Shown here piece by piece: positions 8,480-17,617 of a stretch of 28,794 bases of DNA (position 1 is its first letter; each line of letters starts with the position of its first letter). Both the position numbers and the translations under genes were made by a program. The notes under the pieces are model-generated. The model did not search any database. It was not told where the DNA came from and worked only from the letters and a program-made list of their open reading frames with translations. The DNA is from a virus. The stretch covers positions 1 to 28,794 of the IMG/VR virus record IMGVR_UViG_3300048928_000660. One strand, 5' to 3'.

Positions 8480-8694
8480 GCCGAGTTCTCGTTGCCACCG
8501 CACCGTGCGAAGGCGGCCTCTACAGCACGATCAAGGACCCCTCAGCGCCAATCCGCATCTACTCCGACCGGTGGATTGAAGACGACATCATCGTTCGGTT
8601 CGGTCTGCCCAAAAAGCGCCAGCGGCTGAGCCGTAAGGAATTCCGGTTCGTGAAGCGTGCGGCCAAGCGAAATGCGAAAGAGGGCTTTGCATGA
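8476..8694 (+). CDS. Small basic hypothetical phage protein
   Basis: A 72-residue protein with a strongly basic C-terminal third (KKRQRLSRKEFRFVKRAAKR). The ATG at 8476 overlaps the previous stop and follows a GAGGGCAGGG region; a start eight codons upstream has no ribosome site of its own. It overlaps the next gene by 4 bases. The basic tail could bind DNA or RNA or acidic capsid surfaces. Function unknown. Confidence 0.6.
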   Translation: MSRVLVATAPCEGGLYSTIKDPSAPIRIYSDRWIEDDIIVRFGLPKKRQRLSRKEFRFVKRAAKRNAKEGFA

Positions 8695-9275
8695 GCATCG
8701 ACTATGCGACCCTCCTCGTCGATGCTGGCGAGTATGCCGGGCGTGATGATATTGCCCAGCACTTCGACCGTTTTCTTCGCCTCGCCGAGGGGAAGCTCAA
8801 CCGCGTGCTGCGTGTCGCCGAGATGGAGGTTCAGGACGGCCTCGCGCTGACCGAGGGTGACGGCACACTGCCTGACGACTTCCTGCATGTGCGTGAGGTG
8901 CTGTTGCCGAACGGCTCGGTGCTGAACGCCGTCGCGCTCCAGAAGCTCGCCGATGCGGGTGGTTGGCCGCGTGGATACGCCATCGTAGGCCGGAAGCTGT
9001 CCCTGCGCCCGAAGTGGTCCGGCACGATCTCGCTCACCTATTATGCTGCGATCCCGCCCCTTACGCCCCAGGCGCCGACGAACTGGCTGCTGGAGAAGGC
9101 ACCGGACGTCTACCTTTACGGCGTCGTGGAAGAAATCGCGATCTGGTCCCGAAATGCAGATCAGGCGTCGGCCGCGCAGTCTCTCCGGGTGCAGGCGATG
9201 CAGGGCCTGAGCCTTCTCGACGAGCGTCTTCGCTGGGGTAATTCCAGCATCTCGATCGGAGGTCCGACCCCATGA
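8691..9275 (+). CDS. Head-tail adaptor protein, SU10-type
   Basis: The 194-residue protein has the features of the SU10-type phage adaptor family. An N-terminal helical part (MSIDYATLLVDAGEYAGRDD) precedes a segment on loss or gain of DNA contacts (EGDGTLPDDFLHVREVLL) and a hydrophobic WLLEKAPDVYLYG helix. Adaptors form a ring beneath the portal and join it to the tail nozzle. It lies between capsid and nozzle genes and overlaps both neighbours by 4 bases. Assignment is by pattern and order. Confidence 0.68.
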   Translation: MSIDYATLLVDAGEYAGRDDIAQHFDRFLRLAEGKLNRVLRVAEMEVQDGLALTEGDGTLPDDFLHVREVLLPNGSVLNAVALQKLADAGGWPRGYAIVGRKLSLRPKWSGTISLTYYAAIPPLTPQAPTNWLLEKAPDVYLYGVVEEIAIWSRNADQASAAQSLRVQAMQGLSLLDERLRWGNSSISIGGPTP

Positions 9276-9874
9276 CGCTGATAACGGCCGTGAATGAAGT
9301 GTGCGACGTGGTTTCGCTCGATCAGTTCGATAGCGTGTACGGCGCTGACGATGCGAACGCTCAGACGATGCTCGCGCTGGCAAAGGAGGCCGGCGACGAA
9401 ATTGCTCGCCGTGTCGACTGGCAATCGATGCTGAAGTCGGAAACGGCCGGCGTCAGTCCCTTCGAGCTTCCCGAAGACTTCCAGCGCCTTATCCCGGGCG
9501 GCGCGGTGCGAACGGCGGCCGGTGCCTTCTGTCGGGCTATCACCGTCGGTTCGCAGTGGTCTGTGATCGCCGCCAGTGCTTCAATCCAGCCGTTCTTTTT
9601 CGTGCGCGGCGATACGATGCTTTTTGCGCCCGTCGACGCGGCTGTCGGGGCTGCGGTTGAGTATGTGTCGAAGAACTGGATCATCGGTGATCCCTACGAG
9701 GAGCGCGACACGTTCCAGGCCGACGACGACAAAGTCGCATTTCCGGAACGCCTCCTCGTCAAGGGAATCCTCTGGCGTTGGAAGCGGCAGAAGGGGTTGC
9801 CCTACGAGGACAATCTTGCGGAATTCGAAGCGGACCTTGCGCAGGAGATCAATGCAGACAGGGGGGCGGCATGA
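9272..9874 (+). CDS. Second head-tail connector-like protein
   Basis: This 200-residue protein resembles its upstream neighbour in layout: an N-terminal helical half (ALAKEAGDEIARRVDWQSML), a strand-rich middle with LPEDFQRLIPGG, and a C-terminal YLW-type helical end with RLLVKGILWRWKRQKG. The shared LP-x-DF element suggests that the two proteins are related by an old duplication. It could be a second adaptor ring or a gp4-like stabilising protein. It starts 4 bases before the previous stop and overlaps the next start by 4 bases. Confidence 0.6.
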   Translation: MTLITAVNEVCDVVSLDQFDSVYGADDANAQTMLALAKEAGDEIARRVDWQSMLKSETAGVSPFELPEDFQRLIPGGAVRTAAGAFCRAITVGSQWSVIAASASIQPFFFVRGDTMLFAPVDAAVGAAVEYVSKNWIIGDPYEERDTFQADDDKVAFPERLLVKGILWRWKRQKGLPYEDNLAEFEADLAQEINADRGAA

Positions 9875-11481
9875 TCAACGTTCGTCCCGGCCGTGTCGCG
9901 GGCCGCGGTGGGCGGAATGTTCAGCCCGCGCCGCAGGCGTCTCAGCCTCTCACCTTCCCGGCACCCACCGGTGGGCTTGTGACGGCGGCTGATATGGCGT
10001 CAGTCCAACCCGGCAGCGCGTCCGTCCTACGCAACTTCCTCCCGACGCTCACCGGATGCCGTGTCCGTGGAGGGAGCATAAAGCATGGACTTGCAGCCGG
10101 CGCCGCCGATCTCATCAGCGCGTTCAAGTACAAATACGGCGTCGTCGAGCGCATGTTCATGGCGACGAGCGCGGCGATATTCGAGATGACCTCACCGGCA
10201 GCGCCGCCGGCCACGACGCCAGCCGCAGTGAGCGGCATGAATGGCGGGGACTGGTGCACCTTCATGCATGCAAATGCCGGTGCCGCCAACCTCGTTTGTG
10301 TCAATGGTGCCGACGCTCGCCGGCTTTTCAACGGGACGGCCTGGACCACGACGCCGGCGATAACTTTCACCGACGGGACGACATCCGCGCAGCTGAACTA
10401 TGGTTGGCTGTTCAAAAACCGGGAGTTCTTCCTGAAGAACAGCACGCTTGATGCCTATTACCTCCAGGTGAACGCCATCGGCGGCGCAGCAGCCGTTTTC
10501 CCGCTTGGCGGCGTCATGAAGAAGGGCGGCAGCCTGCTCACAGGGTTCACATGGTCGATCGAAAGTGGTTCCGGCCTGTCCGACATGTGCGTATTCGTGT
10601 CCACCGAAGGCGAGGTTGCGGTATATGGCGGGTCCAACCCTGAAGACGCCAACGACTTCGCGCTTCAGGGCGTCTATCAGATTGGCAAGCCTCTCGGTAA
10701 GAACTGCTGGATCCGGGCAGGCGGCGACGTGCTTATCGCCACCGTGGACGGACTGATGCCGATCTCGCAGGTGTTCACGCGAGATCGCGCGGCACTTTCT
10801 CTCGTCTCGGTTTCCCGGCCGATTGAGGATCTGTGGAAGCTTGCAGCAAACGCTACCGGAACGGGCTGGACCCTAAAGCAATGGCCGGAGCAGAACCTTG
10901 TGTTCGTCGCTTTCCCGCTCAATCCCGTCATGAGCGATCAAGCTTTCGTCCTCAATGTCCAGACCGGCAAATGGTCGATTATCAGCAACTGGCAGCCGCT
11001 CTGCTACGAGACATTGCAAGGCAGCCTCTTCTTCGGTTCGATCGGGGGCTATTGCTGGCAGGGCGATGTCACGGGTACCGACGACGAGCTGCCCTTCGCA
11101 GCTGTTTACCTGTCGCAATTTAGCCCGTCAGGCAGTTTCGGGCAGCGGTCTGTCGCCAACCTGGCGCATATGTATTTTCGCGGGAAGACGAAGCCCGCGG
11201 TCAAGCTGTTCGCGCGTGCTGACATGGATATCTCGGAGCCGGCTTTCTCGCGAGTTTCACTCGGGGGAACCGCATCCAGCGAATGGGATGTCGGTCTTTG
11301 GGATGTCGGCCTCTGGGACTCCCCGTCAGTGAAGCAACGCTTCGACTTCCGCCAGAATGTCAGGGCGAGTGGTGACACGCTTGCGCTCGGCTGCGTGATA
11401 ATCTCCGGCGGCCCGGTTCGGCTGGACGTCGATGTCGACTTGGGGACGCTCCAGATTTCGCAGGGTGAGGCGAGCGCGTGA
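9871..11481 (+). CDS. Tail nozzle / DNA-stabilisation-like protein
   Basis: This 536-residue, strand-rich protein follows the connector genes, the position of the nozzle protein in SU10-type phages and of the beta-propeller plug in P22-type phages. It contains repeated Gly- and Trp-rich strand segments (for example NVQTGKWSIISNWQPLCYE and GSLFFGSIGGYCWQGD) that fit propeller blades. Near residue 475 it carries a tandem WDVGLWDVGLWD, a duplicated strand hairpin. Start at the ATG overlapping the previous stop (ATGA), behind CAGGGGGGCGG. It probably extends the DNA channel and closes it after packaging. Nozzle versus plug cannot be decided from sequence alone. Confidence 0.68.
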   Translation: MINVRPGRVAGRGGRNVQPAPQASQPLTFPAPTGGLVTAADMASVQPGSASVLRNFLPTLTGCRVRGGSIKHGLAAGAADLISAFKYKYGVVERMFMATSAAIFEMTSPAAPPATTPAAVSGMNGGDWCTFMHANAGAANLVCVNGADARRLFNGTAWTTTPAITFTDGTTSAQLNYGWLFKNREFFLKNSTLDAYYLQVNAIGGAAAVFPLGGVMKKGGSLLTGFTWSIESGSGLSDMCVFVSTEGEVAVYGGSNPEDANDFALQGVYQIGKPLGKNCWIRAGGDVLIATVDGLMPISQVFTRDRAALSLVSVSRPIEDLWKLAANATGTGWTLKQWPEQNLVFVAFPLNPVMSDQAFVLNVQTGKWSIISNWQPLCYETLQGSLFFGSIGGYCWQGDVTGTDDELPFAAVYLSQFSPSGSFGQRSVANLAHMYFRGKTKPAVKLFARADMDISEPAFSRVSLGGTASSEWDVGLWDVGLWDSPSVKQRFDFRQNVRASGDTLALGCVIISGGPVRLDVDVDLGTLQISQGEASA

Positions 11482-11927
11482 ACCTCGTATGGGGCGGCCC
11501 GCGCGCGCCAGACTTGAATGAGGCCTTGGCACGTTTTGTCGCGCTCAGGATTGGCGCCGATCGTGGTTTCGGCCCATGCGCCACGCTCGGGGGTATCAGC
11601 GGCGAAAACATTGTGGCTGCGGTCGTCTTCCACAACTGGCAGCCGGAAGAGGGCGTGATGGAGATGTCCTCCGCGTCCGACAGCAAGCGCTGGCTCACCC
11701 GTGGGATGATCAACGCCATGTTCGGCTTCTGCTTTGATGAGTGCGGTTGCCAGCTTGCCGTTCTGCGGGTGTCCGAGCGCAACGCCGGCATGGTCCATAT
11801 TGCGCGCCGCTTTGGCTTCTCAGAAACCCGCATCGAACGCCTGCGTGGCCGCGACGATGCGGAAATAATCTTCACGCTCACCGATGACGCCTGGAAGGTC
11901 CATCGAATGAATGAAAGGAACCGGTAA
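11478..11927 (+). CDS. GNAT-family acetyltransferase
   Basis: The 149-residue protein has the GNAT layout: an N-terminal helix, strands ending in ENIVAAVVFHNW, a long helix after MEMSSASDSKRWLTRG, then LAVLRVSERNAGMVHIARRFGF, where the N-x-x-M/A-x-x-x-x-x-x-x-GF pattern is the acetyl-CoA binding and C-terminal helix region. It starts with GTG overlapping the previous stop (GTGA) and ends one base into the next gene (TAATGG). An acetyltransferase in the middle of tail and ejection genes is found in related phages, but its substrate is unknown. It could modify a virion protein or a host target early after entry. Confidence 0.72.
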   Translation: MNLVWGGPRAPDLNEALARFVALRIGADRGFGPCATLGGISGENIVAAVVFHNWQPEEGVMEMSSASDSKRWLTRGMINAMFGFCFDECGCQLAVLRVSERNAGMVHIARRFGFSETRIERLRGRDDAEIIFTLTDDAWKVHRMNERNR

Positions 11928-13216
11928 TGGGTAAAAAGGCACCGAAGGCCCCGGACCCGAAGGAAACGGCATCCGCGCAAACCGCAACGAATATCGGGAC
12001 CGCGATTGCCAATTCCTACATGGGCAATGTCAATCAGGTCACGCCCGATGGCAGCCTGACATACACCCAGAGCGGCACTCAGAAGTGGACGGACCCGCTC
12101 AGCGGCAAAACCTATAGCATCCCGACGCTGACCGCGACGCAGACCCTTTCCGCGCAGCAGCAGGCGATAAAGGGCCAGAACGACGCGGCCGAGCTCAACC
12201 TTGCCAAGCTGGCAAACACACAGTCGGGCAAGCTCAATGATCTGCTTGCTTCGCCGGTCGACACGTCCGGTCTGCCAGCCTGGGGCGATCCGTCGAAAGT
12301 CGCCCAGCCGCAGTACACGCAGTTTCAGACCTCGCTCGGCGATGCCGGACCAATCCAGTCCAGCTACGAAACGGATTTTTCCGCAGATCGCCAGCGCGTC
12401 GAGGATGCGCTTCTTGCCCGCATGAACCCGCAGCTCGAGCGTGATCGTTCGGCGCTGGAACAGCGTCTTGCCAACCAGGGACTACAGCCGGGTTCGGTAT
12501 CGTACGATCGCGCGATCGACGAAGCCAACCGCTCGGCGTCCGATGCCCGATATGGTGCAATCCTCAATGCGGGCCAGGAGCAGTCGCGCCTTGCCGGCCT
12601 TGCACGCGATGCCGCCACGTTCGGCAACAGCGCGCAGCAGCAGAAGTTTTCGCAGGGGCTAGCCGGCGCCGAGTTTGGGAACTCCGCGACGGCGGGCAAT
12701 AACGCGCTTCAGGATCAGACCTTCAATTCGCAGATGGCGAAGGTCAACGCCCAGAACCAGCAGCGACAGGCGCAGTTGCAGGAGGTCTTTGCCCAGCGCA
12801 ACCAGCCGATCAACGAAATCTCGGCACTGCTGTCCGGCTCGCAGGTCTCGAACCCGCAGTTCATGAACATCCAGGGCCAGACCATGCCGACCGTCGACTA
12901 TGCCGGTCTGGTGAATTCGAACTATGCCCAGCAGATGCAGGCCTATCAGGCGAACCAGTCGGCGCTTGGCGGCCTGCTCGGCGGCATCGGCTCGCTGTTC
13001 AGCCTGTCTGATGACAATGCGAAGAAGAACAAGGCCCGCCATGGCGACGTGAAGGGCAAGATGGGCTTGTGGACCTATAACTACAAGGATGAGCCCGCAG
13101 GCACTCCGAAGCACGTCGGCCTTATGGCCTCGGAGGTCGAGAAGACCGTCCCGAGCGCTATCAAGCGCCGCGGCGGCCTTCGCTATGTCAACTACGAGAA
13201 AGCGCTGGGGGCGTGA
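11927..13216 (+). CDS. Virion protein with tail-fibre S74-like C-terminal domain
   Basis: The 429-residue protein has two parts. Residues 1-360 are rich in Gln, Asn, Ala and Ser and mostly helical, with an N-terminus of the GKKAPKAPDPKETAS kind seen in short-tailed phage internal proteins. Residues about 365-429 start with SLSDDNAKKNKARHGDV and continue with a YNYKDEPAGTPKHVGLMASE segment and a final VNYEKALGA. This matches the short form of the Peptidase_S74 intramolecular chaperone end found on tail fibres. The Ser-Lys catalytic pair of true S74 domains cannot be assigned with confidence. It may be an ejection protein or a fibre-linked subunit. It follows the GNAT gene with a one-base overlap. 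Confidence 0.65.
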   Translation: MGKKAPKAPDPKETASAQTATNIGTAIANSYMGNVNQVTPDGSLTYTQSGTQKWTDPLSGKTYSIPTLTATQTLSAQQQAIKGQNDAAELNLAKLANTQSGKLNDLLASPVDTSGLPAWGDPSKVAQPQYTQFQTSLGDAGPIQSSYETDFSADRQRVEDALLARMNPQLERDRSALEQRLANQGLQPGSVSYDRAIDEANRSASDARYGAILNAGQEQSRLAGLARDAATFGNSAQQQKFSQGLAGAEFGNSATAGNNALQDQTFNSQMAKVNAQNQQRQAQLQEVFAQRNQPINEISALLSGSQVSNPQFMNIQGQTMPTVDYAGLVNSNYAQQMQAYQANQSALGGLLGGIGSLFSLSDDNAKKNKARHGDVKGKMGLWTYNYKDEPAGTPKHVGLMASEVEKTVPSAIKRRGGLRYVNYEKALGA

Positions 13217-13269
13217 TGATCGAGCTGGCCGACTTCTTCACCAGCGCCCGCAATGGAGGGCTTTACTGA
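13216..13269 (+). CDS. 17-codon mini-cistron coupled on both sides
   Basis: Between two large virion genes lies an open frame coding MIELADFFTSARNGGLY. Its ATG overlaps the upstream stop as TGATG, and its TGA overlaps the next ATG in the same way. Its last codons contain the ATGGAGGG ribosome site of the downstream gene. It may simply pass ribosomes on to the next gene, encode a real 17-residue peptide, or be the remnant of a longer gene. It is far below the length at which coding bias can be judged. Confidence 0.35.
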   Translation: MIELADFFTSARNGGLY

Positions 13270-15380
13270 TGGTCCAGTATATCTACGGCGGGAATACGGG
13301 TGAAACCCCGGAATCGCTCAAGCGCCGACGTGAGGCGATCGAGGCGCTTATCATGGGCCAGCAAACCCCTAAAAATTGGGGGGAAGGCTGGGGAGCCGTG
13401 ATGCGGGGCATTGCTTCCGGCGTCGAGAAAAGCCGTATCGGAAAGGCTGAACGGGCCGGCCGCGAGAGTGGCGACAGCGTGTTCAACAAGATTTTCTCCG
13501 GCATTACCGGTGGCGCCTCCCCGCAGCAGTTGGGCGGCCAGTCGGCAGCCGGCAATCTGCCGATGTCCGATGCTGCCGGTGAAGTCGCGGCGACGACGCC
13601 CGGCGCCACGCCCGACATGACCGGAAACCAGGTCTATTCTGGCTTCATGGACACAGTGAAGCGCGGGGGCGTGGACAATCCCTTCGCGCTAGCTGCGATT
13701 GCGGCAACCGGCAATGCCGAAAGCGGCTTTTCACCCGGCAATGTCAACCGTACTTGGAGCGATCCGAGCGAGAGCGGGCAGGCGGGCACGGCCGGCGGCA
13801 TTATGTCGTGGCGCGGTCCGCGGTATCAGGCGCTCGCTGCGTCGGGTGATCTCTCGCCCGAAGGGCAGGCCAACTTCTTCCTTCAGGAGAACCCGCAGCT
13901 TATCGCCCAGCTCCAGAACGCCAAGAGCGTCGAAGAGGCACAAAGCCTCATGAACAACGCTTGGAAATTCGCGGGCTACAATCGCCCAGGCGGCGAGGCG
14001 GCAAATCGTCTGGCGTCCGCCCGTAGCTATCTGCCATCCTTCCAGAATAGCGGCGACGTGGCGGCAGCTTCCCCGCAGCAGGCCTTCAGCGCCGTCATGC
14101 CAGAGCTCGCAACGGGCGAAGTGCCACTGTCCGCCGAAGTGGCGGAGTTTCGGCAGTCGCCTGAATTCATGCAAGCCTATCCGGGTGGTTTCAACCAGCA
14201 GCCGCTTTCCGACCAGCAGTTCGATGACCGGTGGGGCGGCCCCGCATCTTCTCCGGTATCGGGCTATGCCTCCGGTGACCAGAACCCGCAGCAACTGGCG
14301 GATGCCTCGGGCGGCATGATGCCTGCACTGAATGGCGGACAGCCGGCCACAGCGGAACAGCTTGGACAGGCCCGACAGATCGGCCAGCAGCAGGCGCAGA
14401 ATATGTCGGGGCCCTCGCTCCAGCAGCTCTATGAGGCCGCGGCGAACCCGTGGCTTTCGCAGGAGCAGCGATCGGTCGTGAACCTTCTGCTTGAGCAGGA
14501 GCTTCAGAAACAGCAGAGCGAACGCGGTGAACAGGCCTGGCGCGGTCGGCAGGAGTATGAGCAGCAGCTTCGGCAGAGCGATCCGTCATACCAGCTGGAG
14601 CAGGATCTTCGGCGGGCTCAGATCGAGAAGATGAACCGCGAGGCTTCGACCGGTGGGGAAACGTTCTTCGGAAACCCGGTTGCGGTCCAGAACGATGACG
14701 GCTCGATTTCATACGGGCAGATCGGCAACAAAGGCACCTTCCGACCTATCCAGCTCGGAGAAGGGCAGAAGTTCGCTCCGCCGACGAAGACCGTGGACAC
14801 CCCGACCGAGAGCATTCTTATGGATCAGGCGGGGAACGTGATTTCCCGCACGCCGAAGATGCACCGCGAGGCCGAGCGGGAGAAGGCCATCGGTTCCGGC
14901 GAAGGCAAGGTGCAGGCGGAGACACAGGCCGAATACAACAGCATCACAAGCAAGATGCCCGGCCTTTATGGCGTGGTTGACCGGCTCGAAACATTGGCTG
15001 AGGACGCGACCTATACGATGGCGGGCAAGAGCTACGATTGGGCTCGAAACCAGCTCGGGCTTGATCCTCGCGAGGGCGCCGTTGCTCGGGCGGAATACAC
15101 AGCGGTCGTTGATAACCAGATCCTCCCCCTGCTTCGCGATACGTTCGGCGCGCAGTTCACGCAGGAGGAGGGTCAGCGCCTCGCTCGTACCCTCGGCGAC
15201 CCGGATAAGTCCCCCGTCGAGAAGCAAGCTCTTCTGCGGGCCTTCATCCAGCAGAAGGAGCGCGACATCCAGGGGCTTGCGGCGCGTCTCGGTATGCCCG
15301 GCGGTTCTCAGGCCGGTGCCGACAAGGGCAAGCGTCAGCCGGTTTCGATCGGCGGCTACACGATTGAGGAGGTCGATTGA
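13269..15380 (+). CDS. Ejection protein with tail-lysozyme-like domain
   Basis: The 703-residue protein carries at about residues 120-255 a domain resembling the phage tail lysozyme family: FALAAIAATGNAESGFSPG with Glu151 as the likely acid, then GGIMSWRGPRYQAL and a helical end. This would cut peptidoglycan as DNA enters. The rest is Gln- and Ala-rich, with a long helical region at about 400-470 and a helical C-terminus, like T7-type internal core proteins. Start at 13269 behind GGAGGG. The TGA overlaps the next ATG (TGATG), so it is coupled to the following ejection protein. Confidence 0.7.
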   Translation: MVQYIYGGNTGETPESLKRRREAIEALIMGQQTPKNWGEGWGAVMRGIASGVEKSRIGKAERAGRESGDSVFNKIFSGITGGASPQQLGGQSAAGNLPMSDAAGEVAATTPGATPDMTGNQVYSGFMDTVKRGGVDNPFALAAIAATGNAESGFSPGNVNRTWSDPSESGQAGTAGGIMSWRGPRYQALAASGDLSPEGQANFFLQENPQLIAQLQNAKSVEEAQSLMNNAWKFAGYNRPGGEAANRLASARSYLPSFQNSGDVAAASPQQAFSAVMPELATGEVPLSAEVAEFRQSPEFMQAYPGGFNQQPLSDQQFDDRWGGPASSPVSGYASGDQNPQQLADASGGMMPALNGGQPATAEQLGQARQIGQQQAQNMSGPSLQQLYEAAANPWLSQEQRSVVNLLLEQELQKQQSERGEQAWRGRQEYEQQLRQSDPSYQLEQDLRRAQIEKMNREASTGGETFFGNPVAVQNDDGSISYGQIGNKGTFRPIQLGEGQKFAPPTKTVDTPTESILMDQAGNVISRTPKMHREAEREKAIGSGEGKVQAETQAEYNSITSKMPGLYGVVDRLETLAEDATYTMAGKSYDWARNQLGLDPREGAVARAEYTAVVDNQILPLLRDTFGAQFTQEEGQRLARTLGDPDKSPVEKQALLRAFIQQKERDIQGLAARLGMPGGSQAGADKGKRQPVSIGGYTIEEVD

Positions 15381-17353
15381 TGGGAACCTACCAGATCACC
15401 GGCCCGGACGGGAAAAAGTACCGTGTCACCGGCGACACGCCTGAAGGCGCGTTCGAAGCCCTGCAGCAGCATATCGGCGGCCAGGCTGGGGCGGGACAGG
15501 AGCAAGGTGGCGGGATCACCGGCATGGCGGATGCTTTCGGCCGTGGCATCGTCAATTCGACGACACTCGGCTTCGGTGACGAAATCGGAGCTGGTGCCCG
15601 ATGGCTGGGTGGCAAGGTGCTGCCATGGCGCGATGAAGTGACGTGGGAACAGGCATTGGACGAGGTGCGCGGCAGCGACGAGGCTGTGGCCAACGCCAAC
15701 CCGGGCTCAAGCATTGCCGGCAATGTCACCGGCGCTCTCGGTCTCGGCGCTGGCCTCGCGAAAAGCGGACTTTCGATGTCTGCGAATGCGATCGAGCGCG
15801 GCGCACGCCTTGGCCGTGTCGCTGCCACCTCGGCAGGCGAAGGGGCGATCCTCGGCGGTATCTCCGGCTTCGGGAGCGGCGAAGGTGTGGATGATCGTAT
15901 CGGCAAATCTGTAACGGGAGGGTTGCTTGGTGGCAGCATTGGCCTCGCGACCCCGCTCGTTGTTGCAGGCGGCGGCAAGCTTGCCAAGACAGTAACCGCC
16001 CCCGTGATGGCACGCCTCATGCCCGAGCGATACGCCGATGATGCTATTGGAACGGCGCTCAAACGCTCCGGCCGAACGCCGGACCAGATCGCGAATATTA
16101 TGCAGGGCGCCATTGAGGACGGGCAGCGGGGCTATGCCGTCATGGATGCGATGGGGCATACCGGCCAGCGCCTCGCATCGACGGTGACCCGCAATCCCCA
16201 TGAAGAGCGTCAGGCCTTTGTGGAGTTTATCCGTAACCGCCAGGCCGGTGCCGGCGAACGGCTTTCGAATGCGATTGCCGAAGGATTCGACGCGTTCGAC
16301 ACGGCCGCACAGCGCGCCGGCAGAATGACGGCAGACCGGACGAAAGATGCGAACCGCCTGTACGCGGCCGCGCGGCGGGACGCTGGAGCCGTCGATATCT
16401 CCGGCGCTCTCGCGAAAATTGACGAAACGCTCAACCCCGGGCTCTCGGGCATCTTCAATCCGCGTGACAAGATTGCCAATGACAGCATCGAGGGCGCACT
16501 TGCTCGTGTTCGTTCGATGATCAGCGACGGCCGTTCGAACCTTACGGATTTCGATGCCGTCTTCCGGGCCAAGCTCGATATCGACGACATGATCGAACGC
16601 GCAGTCGGGCAGGGGGCAGGAAACCGGGTACATTACCTTTCTCAGGTTCAGCAGCAAATTGACGATGCGCTCGCCGGTGCCTCCAAGTCTTACGCTAAGG
16701 CTCGGGATGCGTTCTCCCGGGCTTCGCGCGAGATCGATGCGGTTGACATTGGCAAGGCGGCCACGCGGCCATCGTCTCGAGCGGAGGACAACATCGCTGC
16801 CTTCGGAAACATGACGCCCAGGGAACAGGCAGCATTTCGCTCCGGCTATGCTGACCCGCTTATCGCGCGTGTTGACAGCATGTCGCTGTCCCCGACCACC
16901 AACAAGGCCCGTGCGCTCCAGACGCCGAAACTGGAGCAGGAGCTTCAGGCGTTCGCCGTGCCCGGGAAGTCGGACCAGCTCGGCCGACGGATCGGGCGGG
17001 AACAGCGTATGTTCGACACTGCAAATGCGGCGCTCGGCGGCTCGAAGACCGCAGACAATCTGGCCGATGCCGCAGATTTCGCGCAGTTCGATCCGTCCAT
17101 TCTGGCGTCCTTCGCCACGGGTGGATTTTCCGGGGCGCTGATGAACGGCATCGGGCGTGTGGCGAGTGAGTTGAAAGGCACCCCGCCGAGCGTTGCGAAG
17201 AGGATTGCTCAAGCAATCATGGAAGCCGACCCGGAAGCTGCGCGGCAGATCCTTACGCAGGGTGCGCAGAAGGTTCAGGGCAATGACCGCTTGCGTGCGC
17301 TGATCGGAACGATGCTTACGACCGGTGGTGCATCAGGCGCCGGGCGGCTTTGA
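15380..17353 (+). CDS. Large internal/ejection protein
   Basis: This 657-residue protein opens with YQITGPDGKKYRVTGDTPEG, a short strand-rich module seen at the start of other large phage virion proteins. Residues about 90-215 hold several Gly- and Ala-rich hydrophobic stretches (GALGLGAGLAKSG, GAILGGISGFGSGEG, GGLLGGSIGLATPLVVAGGG), able to cross or insert into a membrane. The rest is long and helical with charged faces. This layout fits a protein that forms part of the trans-envelope channel during DNA entry. GAGGAGG lies 6 bases before the ATG. The last 21 bases overlap the end of a gene on the other strand. Confidence 0.62.
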   Translation: MGTYQITGPDGKKYRVTGDTPEGAFEALQQHIGGQAGAGQEQGGGITGMADAFGRGIVNSTTLGFGDEIGAGARWLGGKVLPWRDEVTWEQALDEVRGSDEAVANANPGSSIAGNVTGALGLGAGLAKSGLSMSANAIERGARLGRVAATSAGEGAILGGISGFGSGEGVDDRIGKSVTGGLLGGSIGLATPLVVAGGGKLAKTVTAPVMARLMPERYADDAIGTALKRSGRTPDQIANIMQGAIEDGQRGYAVMDAMGHTGQRLASTVTRNPHEERQAFVEFIRNRQAGAGERLSNAIAEGFDAFDTAAQRAGRMTADRTKDANRLYAAARRDAGAVDISGALAKIDETLNPGLSGIFNPRDKIANDSIEGALARVRSMISDGRSNLTDFDAVFRAKLDIDDMIERAVGQGAGNRVHYLSQVQQQIDDALAGASKSYAKARDAFSRASREIDAVDIGKAATRPSSRAEDNIAAFGNMTPREQAAFRSGYADPLIARVDSMSLSPTTNKARALQTPKLEQELQAFAVPGKSDQLGRRIGREQRMFDTANAALGGSKTADNLADAADFAQFDPSILASFATGGFSGALMNGIGRVASELKGTPPSVAKRIAQAIMEADPEAARQILTQGAQKVQGNDRLRALIGTMLTTGGASGAGRL

Positions 17354-17569
17354 TCTCCACCAGTCCGGGACCTTGTTGCCGGTAAGATCTATCGCCCACA
17401 CAGCAAGCAAACCTCCGGTGATGAACCCGAGCGCGATCGACCGCCAGTCGAAGCCGAAGGAGTATGCGGTGCCGGCCCACAGGAGTGCCACGATAGGCCA
17501 TACCCACCACCAAGGCCCGCGGGTGCGGTCTACAGGCGGTTCGTTCGGATCGTGGTCAATGGTGGGCAT
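17333..17569 (-). CDS. Small membrane protein (moron candidate)
   Basis: This 78-residue protein has two predicted membrane spans, about residues 19-38 (PWWWVWPIVALLWAGTAYSF) and 45-63 (IALGFITGGLLAVWAIDL), with Trp-rich borders and a polar tail. It is on the opposite strand to the late operon and overlaps its last gene by 21 bases tail to tail. It lies 48 bases downstream of the lipoprotein gene, so the two probably share a promoter. A frame on the plus strand covers the same DNA but has no membrane or domain pattern and was judged a shadow. Function unknown. Confidence 0.6.
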   Translation of the reverse strand: MPTIDHDPNEPPVDRTRGPWWWVWPIVALLWAGTAYSFGFDWRSIALGFITGGLLAVWAIDLTGNKVPDWWRSKPPGA

Positions 17570-17617
17570 GGCCGCACAATGCGGCGAGTGTCTTGGTTTG
17601 TCCAGTCTCAGGCCGCA

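Noticed and set aside
15707-17212. 501-residue frame antisense to the ejection protein
   Set aside because: Arg- and Gly-rich composition with no fold pattern; shadow of the plus-strand gene, which is coupled to its neighbour by TGATG and has a good ribosome site.
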